Assembly: GCA_030867875.1 (NCBI GenBank)
Contig: JAOWCC010000577.1
Coordinates: forward strand, 1,442,660-1,506,659
Reading direction: 5' to 3'
Length of the DNA: 64,000 nt
Source of the DNA: Actinernus sp. WN-2022
Lineage: Eukaryota > Cnidaria > Anthozoa > Actiniaria > Actinernidae
Shown piece after piece: positions 27,518 to 35,687 of the stretch (the first letter of the stretch is position 1; every line of letters starts with the position of its first letter). The translations under genes were made by a program, and so were the position numbers. The notes beneath the pieces are model-generated. The model saw only the letters and a program-made list of their open reading frames with translations, ran no database searches and was not told the origin of the DNA.

Positions 27518-30500
27518 GCCCTTCAAGACGTCACGGTCGCTATAGAGAGGGTCCTGGAGACCACCCTAGGGGAAGCCGGTCCGCAAGACAGAGTACGCCT
27601 GACCCTAGACGCTCCGCATCTGGACTACCCATTGGCTTTTCCCTACCTGATGAGGTCCACCCTCACCCCCGCCCTAATCATGGACAGAATTGGGGAGATC
27701 ACCCAATCCAATCAAGAATTCATTATGAGGGGCCGCTTCCACATCCATGTGTTTCACGTTAAAATACCCAGCGCGGGAGGAGGGCGTCCGGCCCGTTGCT
27801 GTACGACCGACTTGGTGAAATTTAAAAAAATAAAACGAAGCATCGTGAGGATACGCAATTATGATGAATTATGCATGGCCAGAGGATTGGTCACGGCCCT
27901 GGCCCGGGAGCAGAACGATCCTCATTACCACCAAATAAGGCGAGGGAAACCCCGACAACGGACTCTAGCCTTGGAGCTCCACCACCAGGCAGGCGTCCCT
28001 GTTCAACCGTGTGGGATCCCGGAGCTCAAGCGATTCCAAGCCTATTTGGCAGATCAAGGGGTAGAAGTCAATCTGGTTTCCCGAGAGCACATGAACGGTA
28101 TTATTTACTCGGGTCACCTCCCTGAGGCCCGCTACCGCGTGTACCTCTACCAAACCGAGAACAACCACTATGACGTCATCAACAACATGAGGGATCTCCT
28201 GAATGCCAGATACTTCTGCCCCCTCTGCCAGAAGACCTACAACAACCCTAGACGACACGCTTGTGACACGACCTGTTGCTGTTGTGGGGTCAAAGACTGC
28301 TCTCCCCTCGCCCCTGGGGAGAAATTTTCTTGGAGAAAATGCGACCAGTGTCGGCGGTGGTTCAAGAGTGGGGCCTGCTTCGACAACCACCGCCGTCCCC
28401 TCCCCCGCCGGACGGGGCAAGGGAATCTCTACACCAGAACATGGAGTTCGTGCGAACGGTACACACGTTGTGGTCAGTGCGGGGTGACGATGGACCATCT
28501 GTCTCGAGGCCGAACCGGAGTCCACGTGTGCGGAGAATACCGTTGCCGGAGTTGCAAAGCTATTGTCCCCCCGAACCACTTGTGCTACATGCAAGTGGCG
28601 GACCAACAAGTCCCGCGCCTAGCCCCAGAAGGAGGTGGTGGGGGAGGAGAAGATGAAGATGAAGATGAAGATGCCTACGCGGCCCTCCTGGCGGAAGAAG
28701 AGGAGACAGAGAGAGCCGCCGCGGAAGACGAGGGGCATGAGGACAAGTTCCGGTACCTGTTCTTTGATTTTGAAGCCATGCCCCTGGAAGCGCAGCACGT
28801 GGTCAACTTTGCGGGGGTCTCGAAAGTGTGCGATCTCTGTGTGACGTCAGACTTACCCACCTGTACTCAATGCGGTCCACGGAAAGTAGAGTTCCGAGGC
28901 CCCACGGCCCTCCCCCAATTCTGCGACTGGCTCTTCTCGGGGGATCACAAAAACTACGTGTGCCTGGCCCACAACGCCATGGGGTACGACTCGTACCCCA
29001 TCCTCGAGTATCTCTTCAAGAATGCCATAAAACCGAAAGTGCTCTTCCGCGGCGGCAAAGCTATGGTGGTGACCATCCCCGAGTACAAGTTGGTTATCAA
29101 AGATTCCCTCCTCTTCATCCCGCTGGCCCTCAAACAATTTCCCGTCACGTTTGGGTTCCAGGCCGAAAACCTCAACAAGCTGGATTTTCCTATCTTTTTT
29201 AACAAACCAGAACATCAGCAGTACGTGGGGCCACTACCAGACCTACATTACTACGAACCGGATTCGCTGAGTCCGCAAGGCAAACAAGAACTGGTGGCCT
29301 GGCATGCGACCGAACGGGCCCGCGGCGGGGTCTTCGACTTCCAGAAAGAGTTGGCCCTCTATTGCCATCGGGATGTGGCCATCTTGCAACGGGCCTGTTT
29401 GGCGTTCCGGACAATAATGATGAAAGCGGCGGGGATAGACCCCTTTACCAAGACCGTAACCCTCGCCTCCCTATGCAACCTAGTGTTCCGCAAGAAATTC
29501 CTCAGACCTAACACCATTGCGGTCTTGCCACGGCTTGGCTACCGGCCCAAGGATACACAGTCGGCGTTGGCGCTCCAATGGTTGGCCCACGTGGAGCGGA
29601 AGGACGGAATTCAGATCCAGCACGCGGGCAATTTGGGAGAGAAGCACGTGGGCTCCTACAAACTGGACGGTTACCACGCGGCCACCCACACGGCCTACGA
29701 AATAAATGGCTGTTTCTGGCACGGCTGTGACCGTTGCACCCCTCCAGATAGAGTGCATCCCCTGCTCCACTGCACAATGAGAACGTTGGCCGACAGGACC
29801 CGGGACAAAATGTTGTACCTGAAACAGCAAGGGTACCACGTGGTCCAGATTAGGGAGTGCGAAATTCGTGAGGCCATGGTCTTGGACCCGACCATCGTTG
29901 CCCTAGCACCCATCCCTCAAGCCCAGCTTCCCCTCGACCCCAAGAAAGCGTTCTTTGGAGGGCGGACCAACGGGATCAAGACTTACTGGGAAGCGACCGA
30001 GGGAGAATGGGGGAGAGAATGGATGGAGGCGCTGGATGTGTGCTCCCTATACCCCTGGGTGCAAAAAACGCAACGGTTCCCGCTGGGCCATCCAGACATC
30101 CTCACAAAAGATCTAGACCCTACCCTCCCGTACGAGGGGTTAATCCATCTGAAGATCTTGCCGCCACGCCGCCTATTTTTCCCAGTTCTCCCTACGCACG
30201 TGGGGGAGAAACTGTTGTTTACCCTCTGTCGGACCTGCGCCGAAGACAAGAACCAGGTCCCCTGCGCACACGGCGACGAGGCCCGGGCTTTGACAGGCAC
30301 TTGGGTGAGCCACGAACTTCACGAGGCCCTGCGCCAAGGCTACCGGGTCCTGGAAATGTACCGGGTATGGCATTATCCCGAGTCGGAACAGTACGATCCC
30401 GCCACCGGGACCCAGGGGTTGTTCACGGACTACGTGAACACTTTCCTCAAGATTAAACAAGAGGCGAGCGGATGGCCACCCGGGTGTAACACCGACGCCG

Positions 30501-31294
30501 AGAAAGCCTCTTTTATAGAGAATTACCGGAGGGCCACGGGGATCTTACTGGAGTGGGACAAGATCGAGTTCAACGCGGGGATGCGGGCCCTGGCGAAATG
30601 GATGCTCAACACTTTGTGGGGCAAGTTCGGCCAGAAGCAGAACCCTCGGCAGACGGAGTACGTCACCGACCTGGCCCACTACTTCGAGCTCATGATGAGC
30701 GACGAGAAGGAAGTGCAAGACATTCTGTTCGTGCACGAAGACATGGTGCAAGTCCACTACACCGCCACCCCACAGCACATTGACTCCAACCCCCACACCA
30801 ACGTTGTGTTTGCCGCCTACACCACAGCCCATGCACGCCTGAAACTCTATTCTTACCTCGATCTCTTGAAGGACCGCATCGTCTACCACGATACGGACAG
30901 CATCTATTTCACGCAGAAAGTAGGCCAAGTGGCGCCCCCGGTCGGCCGATTTCTAGGCGACATGACAAACGAACTTAAAGAAGGGGAACATATTGTCCGT
31001 TTTGCCTGTACCGGGCCCAAGAGTTACGGGTATGAAACGAGTCAAGGCCGCACAGTCTGCAAAGTGAAAGGACTACGCCTCAACGTGAGAAATCGGGCGA
31101 TCGTGAACCTCGAGACCATGGTGGCCATGGTGCAAGGTGAAGGGGAGCCCACACGGACGGTGGTGACGCCGCACGCCATCCACCGCAACACCCAAGACAG
31201 GACGTTGCACACCCGCACAGAGACCAAGACCTTCAAGGTGGTCTACGACAAGAGGGTACTCCACGGCTACCAGAGCTACCCTTACGGCTACTAA
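27518..31294 (+). CDS. polB: Maverick DNA polymerase B, main exon
   Basis: Family B DNA polymerase of the protein-primed Polinton type; 1258 residues from the splice acceptor. In order: a conserved N-terminal domain (DRVRLTLDAPHLDYPLAFPY); a Cys-rich multi-zinc region at about 28210-28600 (FCPLCQKTYNNPRRHAC, CCCCGVKDC, CDQCRRWF, CGQCGV, CRSCKAIV); a short Glu/Asp run; exonuclease motifs FFDFEAM (about 28765), AHNAMGYDSYPILEYLF (about 28970) and YCHRDVAIL (about 29357). A restriction-endonuclease-like insert follows (YEINGCFWHGCDRC...VVQIRECE, 29697-29850). Polymerase motifs are DVCSLYPW, LNTLWGKFGQK and YHDTDSIYF (about 30034, 30605, 30884). All catalytic Asp residues are present and the frame is intact. 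It replicates the element. Confidence 0.95.
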   Translation, partial: ALQDVTVAIERVLETTLGEAGPQDRVRLTLDAPHLDYPLAFPYLMRSTLTPALIMDRIGEITQSNQEFIMRGRFHIHVFHVKIPSAGGGRPARCCTTDLVKFKKIKRSIVRIRNYDELCMARGLVTALAREQNDPHYHQIRRGKPRQRTLALELHHQAGVPVQPCGIPELKRFQAYLADQGVEVNLVSREHMNGIIYSGHLPEARYRVYLYQTENNHYDVINNMRDLLNARYFCPLCQKTYNNPRRHACDTTCCCCGVKDCSPLAPGEKFSWRKCDQCRRWFKSGACFDNHRRPLPRRTGQGNLYTRTWSSCERYTRCGQCGVTMDHLSRGRTGVHVCGEYRCRSCKAIVPPNHLCYMQVADQQVPRLAPEGGGGGGEDEDEDEDAYAALLAEEEETERAAAEDEGHEDKFRYLFFDFEAMPLEAQHVVNFAGVSKVCDLCVTSDLPTCTQCGPRKVEFRGPTALPQFCDWLFSGDHKNYVCLAHNAMGYDSYPILEYLFKNAIKPKVLFRGGKAMVVTIPEYKLVIKDSLLFIPLALKQFPVTFGFQAENLNKLDFPIFFNKPEHQQYVGPLPDLHYYEPDSLSPQGKQELVAWHATERARGGVFDFQKELALYCHRDVAILQRACLAFRTIMMKAAGIDPFTKTVTLASLCNLVFRKKFLRPNTIAVLPRLGYRPKDTQSALALQWLAHVERKDGIQIQHAGNLGEKHVGSYKLDGYHAATHTAYEINGCFWHGCDRCTPPDRVHPLLHCTMRTLADRTRDKMLYLKQQGYHVVQIRECEIREAMVLDPTIVALAPIPQAQLPLDPKKAFFGGRTNGIKTYWEATEGEWGREWMEALDVCSLYPWVQKTQRFPLGHPDILTKDLDPTLPYEGLIHLKILPPRRLFFPVLPTHVGEKLLFTLCRTCAEDKNQVPCAHGDEARALTGTWVSHELHEALRQGYRVLEMYRVWHYPESEQYDPATGTQGLFTDYVNTFLKIKQEASGWPPGCNTDAEKASFIENYRRATGILLEWDKIEFNAGMRALAKWMLNTLWGKFGQKQNPRQTEYVTDLAHYFELMMSDEKEVQDILFVHEDMVQVHYTATPQHIDSNPHTNVVFAAYTTAHARLKLYSYLDLLKDRIVYHDTDSIYFTQKVGQVAPPVGRFLGDMTNELKEGEHIVRFACTGPKSYGYETSQGRTVCKVKGLRLNVRNRAIVNLETMVAMVQGEGEPTRTVVTPHAIHRNTQDRTLHTRTETKTFKVVYDKRVLHGYQSYPYGY

Positions 31295-31330
31295 AGAAAA
31301 CAAAGAGTCTCTAGAAGAAATGTTTTTATT

Positions 31331-31336
31331 GCAATA
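31331..31336 (+). terminator. Shared polyadenylation region between convergent units
   Basis: TTTATTGCAATAAA gives AATAAA on both strands, about 37 bases after the POLB stop. It could end POLB and the leftward virion unit. Confidence 0.55.
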
Positions 31337-31399
31337 AATGGTTCAGTTCCTTTGAGCTGTGATACTAAAGTCTCAGTCTTTATTTTAGTGGAACTCCAT

Positions 31400-31890
31400 C
31401 TTGTAAGGCTTGAGTCTTGGATGCTTGCGCAGGAATCCTTCCCAAATACAAATATCATAGACCAACTCCACATAGAATCAATATAACCTCAGGGGCTCCT
31501 CTGCCTCACTGCAGTTACCACTACCAAAAACGGAATATCTCAAGAAAAGCTTCTCATATAGCGGAGGTAAATTATGGAATTCGCTTCCTGAAGCCATTCA
31601 AAAATCTGACTCCCTATCTATCTTTACTAGCAGAATTAATGCTCACACTTTTACATGATTCTATTTAGTAAAGGTTTTTATAGTAATAAATTAGAGTAGT
31701 TATTATTAATGTATAGTAGTTATTATTATTAGTCGTTAGTATTAATGTAGTTTCAGTATAACTTTTAAATTAATAGTTTAATTTTTTATGAATTTGTAAC
31801 CACACGCCCCTTGTGGAAACCAGCTTTTTATCTAATAGTTGACGGGGCAAGCGTGTATAAATAAAGTTTTACTTACTTACTTACTTACTA
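31400..31890 (+). mobile_element. 3' end of a non-LTR retrotransposon inserted in the Maverick
   Basis: The sequence includes a decayed RT C-terminus (SGGKLWNSLPEAIQKSDSLS in one frame, near 31556-31615). A UTR with CACGCCCCTTGTGGAAACC follows, and a tail of ACTT repeats ends near 31888. The same UTR motif occurs at 48760. The left boundary is not sharp. The insertion cuts a small leftward gene (31885-32059). Confidence 0.75.
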
Positions 31891-32059
31891 ATCCATAATA
31901 GGTTCCTTCGCAGTCGCTATGCACATACTGCTTCCTTTCGCCTTCGCTCAGGTAATCTTCCATCCAGTTACCAAACGTAGAATAGCACATGTGGCACTCG
32001 CCCACAATGACATCGCCGCCGCCTTCCTCAGCTCCATAGAAAGTAATATCTAGACCCAT
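31877..32059 (-). pseudogene. Small Cys-containing protein truncated by a LINE
   Basis: ATG at 32059 (a longer frame starts with GTG). About 57 residues remain: MGLDITFYGAEEGGG, CHMCYSTFGNWMEDYL and YVHSDCEGTYYGL. CxxC plus His/Cys suggest metal binding. It then runs into the ACTT tail of the LINE, so the C-terminus is lost. The family is not recognised. It is the last gene of the leftward virion unit. Confidence 0.5.
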
Positions 32060-32119
32060 GACGTTCACAGCTTGAAGAGCAACGAGTAATGAGTGAGAAT
32101 TGTATCTGTATTTTTTTCT

Positions 32120-32368
32120 TTAAGTATTTTTCTTCAGGTGTTTGACGTTCCACCGGCTGATACTCTTGCCTTTGCGCTTGCCCGAAGTGGTCGTCGTTCG
32201 GATCGTTGTTTCGGTACGGCCGTCTTTCGATTTGCGACTCGTGATCTTGCGCACGGTTTGCGTTCCCCCTGACTTCCTCCTTTTCTTCCTCTTCCGGTTC
32301 GCTTGGGCGACACGGCGTTGCCAGAGCGCTTGTCCCAATCCCGCGGGTCTCGTTAGGGTTCGTGCCAT
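32120..32368 (-). CDS. Small very basic protein (virion/DNA-binding type)
   Basis: 82 residues from the ATG at 32368. Lys, Arg, Ser and Thr dominate (KRKKRRKSGGTQTVRKITSR; KRKGKSISRWNVKHLKK). Such proteins condense DNA in adenovirus-like virions (family knowledge), so a core protein is a reasonable guess; no specific homology is seen. It lies in line with the other leftward virion genes. Confidence 0.6.
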   Translation of the reverse strand: MARTLTRPAGLGQALWQRRVAQANRKRKKRRKSGGTQTVRKITSRKSKDGRTETTIRTTTTSGKRKGKSISRWNVKHLKKNT

Positions 32369-32387
32369 GGCGACAATGAAGGGGAGT

Positions 32388-33206
32388 TTAAAAAGGACGC
32401 CAATTTAAAGGCGGTTTTTGGGCGGAGCCTGTGCCAAAAGAGAGGCGACGGCTACCCCCACGGGGGAAGGCTTTGTAGGGGGTCCTGGAGAACGGTGTTT
32501 CCTCTCGGCGGGGCGGGAGATCTTTGTAAGGGGTGGGTAGTAGTAGGGGTTCTTCTGGAGTCGCGGCGGTTCGTTTAGGCCGGGGCGTGTACTCTTTCTT
32601 TTTGGAGATGAGATCCCGGGGGTGGCGGACGAGATCTTTAGGAATTTTTTCTTCCGCTAGAAATTGCATGAAATCACGGTAGCCCGGGGATGTGCGGGTG
32701 GAAGAAGGATGCACTGCTTCTTTAATCAGATCGGCAATTTGACTGCCCGGCAGGGTTTGCCCGTAGAGTTTCACTTCCCCTTGCGCATTCCAGGTAATTT
32801 TCTGGGGTCCTTTCAACTTCAACAGATTGACCAGCACCGACGCTAAAGGTTTGCTGGAGGGGGGTACGCGGCGCAAAGCGCCCCTTTGGCTCTGGGTTAA
32901 CACTTTTGCCGCCACGGCCATGAAGGGACTAGGTTCAATGGTTTCGCGACGTCGGACGTATTTTTGGAGTAAATCTTGAAACTGGTCGGCGCTTGCCGGT
33001 TTCTCTGGGGTTTCTAGGACCTGCGCCATGGCCGTTTGGTACTGACTGAGCACTTTAACCCCTTTGGTCGTGTCCACACGAAGCTGTTGTTCCAACCACC
33101 GCATGGACTCTTCCGGCACCAAGACCATGCGCATAGGGTTCTTTCCCGTGGCGGCCGCCTCAGCCTCTTTCATCGCTTTTTTCGTTTGTGTCGCTTCACT
33201 GACCAT
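32388..33206 (-). CDS. Conserved Polinton protein of PX type
   Basis: 272 residues from the ATG at 33206. The N-terminal region reads RMVLVPEESMRWLEQQL. The middle reads ITWNAQGEVKLYGQTLPGS, QIADLIKEAV, YRDFMQFLAEEKIPKDLV. The spacing GS-x-I-x-DL...P-x-Y-x-x-F...IP-x-x-L matches, as I recall, an uncharacterised protein repeatedly found beside capsid genes in animal Polintons. The C-terminus is low-complexity and basic. It overlaps the next gene upstream by 37 bases. It is probably structural; its function is unknown. Confidence 0.65.
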   Translation of the reverse strand: MVSEATQTKKAMKEAEAAATGKNPMRMVLVPEESMRWLEQQLRVDTTKGVKVLSQYQTAMAQVLETPEKPASADQFQDLLQKYVRRRETIEPSPFMAVAAKVLTQSQRGALRRVPPSSKPLASVLVNLLKLKGPQKITWNAQGEVKLYGQTLPGSQIADLIKEAVHPSSTRTSPGYRDFMQFLAEEKIPKDLVRHPRDLISKKKEYTPRPKRTAATPEEPLLLPTPYKDLPPRREETPFSRTPYKAFPRGGSRRLSFGTGSAQKPPLNWRPF

Positions 33207-33460
33207 CGCGTCACCGAAATTCCTACTGGGGCTGCTGGAGGGTGGTGTGGGGCCCGCTTCCTTTTCCCTGTCTGGGATTTCTTCTTGGGCGGCAGTGTCT
33301 TATACTTTCTTCGGATTTGCTTCGCCGCCCGCACGGTCCTGCTAACTTTTTTTCCCGGTACGGTTTGGTGTTCCCTTTTTCGCAGGCGGGCTAAAAACAA
33401 CTGCCACCGGGCCGGGTCAATTCCCGTGGGCACCGGCAAGTTGCGGATTTCTTTACCCAT
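33170..33460 (-). CDS. Small basic protein
   Basis: 96 residues from the ATG at 33460, rich in Lys/Arg (KKVSRTVRAAKQIRRKYK; SVKRHKRKKR). It overlaps the start of the PX-type gene by 37 bases, which fits polycistronic or tightly packed viral genes. It is probably a second DNA-associated virion protein; no homology is claimed. Confidence 0.55.
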   Translation of the reverse strand: MGKEIRNLPVPTGIDPARWQLFLARLRKREHQTVPGKKVSRTVRAAKQIRRKYKTLPPKKKSQTGKRKRAPHHPPAAPVGISVTRWSVKRHKRKKR

Positions 33461-34014
33461 TCAGGACCAGATATAAGGCTGACTCAGTTCTTGGGCGTAT
33501 TCTTCCGGTGAAGGGTATTTTGTCGTGGGGTAGCCTGGGGCAAAATAACCTCCGGCTTGCTCCAGCTCTTTCTTGACCCTTAAACTTAACCCTCTACGGA
33601 ACAACGACCCCTCCGGCGCAACGAACCCTCCGGCTTGCTCTAGAGCTTTCTTGACTCCGTAGCCTACCCCTCCACTGATGGCGCCAGCGGCCACGGCTTT
33701 GCCTGCAAGAACGGCGGCGGCAATGAGGGCGGCGGTCGTGAAAATGAACCCTCCTCGCTGGCCCACGGCCTTTTTAAGCTTGGCTTTCTGCAACGCTGTC
33801 GAGGAGGAGAGCAGAATCCTTTGATGGGGGCAAAAATTTTCTTCGCACGGGCGCCTATCGGAAAAGTCCCAAGCAAGGCGTTGTGCACCACTTCGCTGAC
33901 GGCGTTGATTTGATGTTGGCTCGCGGCCCTGATGAGTTTCTTTTTCTGACCGAGATCCGCTTTGGCAAATTGACGGAGGAACGTGGCGCTGCGTTGAAGC
34001 AAGGGGGAGGCCAT
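33461..34014 (-). pseudogene. Hydrophobic/basic virion-type protein, frameshifted
   Basis: The frame from the ATG at 34014 gives PLLQRSATFLRQFAKADL, KKKLIRAASQHQINAVSEVV and PIGARAKKIFAPIK. Past about 33819 the expected continuation (ALQKAKLKKAVGQRGGF, then a hydrophobic Ala/Gly segment) is in the frame ending at 33461. One small indel in AAAGG joins them. As I recall, related cnidarian Polinton proteins are one chain of this kind. The segment TAALIAAAVLAGKAVAAGAI could be membrane-active, as in adenovirus entry proteins, but this is only analogy. A Gly-rich repeat (KKALEQAGGFVAP / KKELEQAGGYFAP) follows. Confidence 0.6.
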
Positions 34015-34044
34015 CACCACAACTGAACGGTTTCCCTGGGGGGC

Positions 34045-34594
34045 CTAGACTATAAAGTTAACCCAATCCATTTTGTTCAGGACCTCTTCGACACGGCTGT
34101 TCAGAGACTTCCGGGAGCGCTGTAAAGCACCCCCACGTTGTCCTGGAAAAGGGGGATGGAAGGTTGTTTTGTTGTTGGGCCTCTTCCACACCGCCCCACG
34201 AAGTGATTGGGATGGAGCGCGGCCCTTTGTTTTTTTCACCCTTTTGGTCGTCTTCTTCTTGGAGCCTCCTTGTTGTTGGCTCTTTCGTAGTTGTTGTTGC
34301 ATCGTTTTGGCGGTGTTGGCAAAACAATGGGGCTTTCCTCGTTGGTGGTACATCGCTTTACCGATGTTGGCCATAACATCAAGGCTAGGTTTTAGCATGG
34401 GGGTAATTTCCTTCTTCAGTTCCGCCCAAAGTCCCGTCCCCTTTTGATCCTCCTCCAGCACGTAGGCGTGATGCTGTTTTCCATCCTCGGAGAAAATGTT
34501 CGTGCGCAATCGGATTTGGGGTGGGGTCCTGGGGTGCAGGTCGAAGAGGAGGTAGCCAAAGGGGCGTTGGGTCGCGTCCTGGTAGGCCCCATCA
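34045..34594 (-). pseudogene. ATPase C-terminus continuing into a basic protein (second frame)
   Basis: From about 34594 this frame reads like the end of the packaging ATPase (PFGYLLFDL, PPQIRLRTNIFSEDG), which is out of frame with 34595-35090. It then continues without a stop into ELKKEITPMLKPSLDVMANI and a Lys/Gln-rich tail (QQQLRKSQQQGGSKKKTTKR) to 34045. Either the ATPase carries a long basic extension here or a stop between two genes has been lost. It has no ATG of its own near the start. Confidence 0.55.
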
Positions 34595-35090
34595 CTGCCG
34601 GTACTTGCCCCGGAAAGGCCTGCTCGGCCAATTTCCGGACTTGCAACGAATCCCGAGCGTTTTTAAAAGCCACCAGGTAGTGGGCGTTGATGGAAATGGT
34701 GCGCGCGTACTTGCCTGGCGGGAAAATGTTCTGGGTCAGGTACAGCACGGAAATGTTGTGGTGGTGCGAGCCTTTGGTGAACAGGTCCACCACCCGATCG
34801 TCCTTGGAACCTTCTTTCATCAAATCGTCCAGGATCAAGAGGCCCGGCTTGCCGCGAAAGGGGGCGTACGGGTCGTCGGGAAGCCCCTCCACAAATTTCA
34901 CCCCCAATTGTTTTTGCATGGCTGTGAAACGGGGTTGCCAGGCGCTGCCATAGCAGTACACGATCGTGAGGGGTGGTTGGGTAAAATGGGATTTCACATG
35001 GTGCAGGAGTCTTTCTGTGAACACCGTTTTCCCCGATTGACTCTGACCCGTGATCAAGATATTGCAGGGCGCTTGGAAACGGACATCCAT
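34595..35090 (-). CDS. Genome-packaging ATPase (FtsK/HerA type), broken near its C-terminus
   Basis: ATG at 35090. Walker A GQSQSGKT (about 35055-35030) and Walker B GLLILDDL (about 34845-34820) are intact, followed by the sensor-like YLTQNIFPPGK. This is the A32-like ATPase that pumps DNA into capsids of double-jelly-roll viruses (family knowledge). Near 34590 the conserved C-terminal part moves to another frame; the original frame runs on to 34416 with unrelated sequence. A single-base change in a GGGGCC stretch would account for it. It lies directly downstream of the protease gene. Confidence 0.9.
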
Positions 35091-35137
35091 TGCGCCTCAC
35101 ACCCTTCCCAAGAATAACAAGACATGGAGGTGGGGAA

Positions 35138-35159
35138 CTTGTTTTATTTTATTTTTTTA
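35138..35159 (-). terminator. Polyadenylation signals after the capsid-protease unit
   Basis: The minus strand reads AAATAAAATAAAAC just after the protease stop, giving AATAAA-type signals. Confidence 0.45.
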
Positions 35160-35686
35160 GTGTCTCTCAAACTGATAACACATTGATCGTGAAGAAAACT
35201 GTCTTGCTGCTGCTGCCACCGCGCCACACTCCGGCGCTGGTACTGGCGCTGCCAGGCTTGGAGGGCCCGGTCCCTGGTTGTCTTCCACTGCTGGAGGTTC
35301 TGCAGGACCTCCGCCAGGGACCGTCCGTGGGCTCGGCGCAGGAGGTAGTACAGGCAATAACTGCCGCACACGTTGGACTTGTTCCCTTGCAACATCACAT
35401 TGTTTTCCCTATGCTGGGCGTTCCCCTGCCGCACGTACTCTTGCAACCCGTAATAAGAGGCGGGAAAGCCATAACTGTCGAATAATTCATTCAGGCCTTG
35501 GCGCGGAAAATAAAAGGCCAACCAATGGGTGCCTGGTCCGTCGGCGTTGTCGGTATTGAGAATGAACGAGGCGGGGCGGGTCACGCGGCGGGGTCGTAGG
35601 TCCATGGGAAACACGCCTCGAAACGAGGCGCGGAGCCACCAATCGTGACGGGCCAAGACCGCCAATTGCGACGTGTAGGTGGTCAT
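35144..35686 (-). CDS. Adenain-like cysteine protease
   Basis: 180 residues from the ATG at 35686. Catalytic His in GTHWLAFYFP, acidic partner in NELFDSYGFP, the oxyanion Gln in the NNVMLQGNKS region and catalytic Cys in NVCGSYCLYYLL follow the adenovirus protease (C5/Ulp1-like) order. In the family it matures capsid and core proteins. The C-terminus is Gln/Arg-rich (RALQAWQRQYQRRSVARW). The gene immediately follows the major capsid protein. Confidence 0.9.
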   Translation of the reverse strand: MTTYTSQLAVLARHDWWLRASFRGVFPMDLRPRRVTRPASFILNTDNADGPGTHWLAFYFPRQGLNELFDSYGFPASYYGLQEYVRQGNAQHRENNVMLQGNKSNVCGSYCLYYLLRRAHGRSLAEVLQNLQQWKTTRDRALQAWQRQYQRRSVARWQQQQDSFLHDQCVISLRDTKKIK

Positions 35687-35687
35687 C

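Noticed and set aside
27965..30928. Numerous long frames antisense or out of frame to POLB
   Set aside because: GC-rich coding DNA leaves long shadow frames; none has domains, and the POLB frame is continuous with all family motifs.
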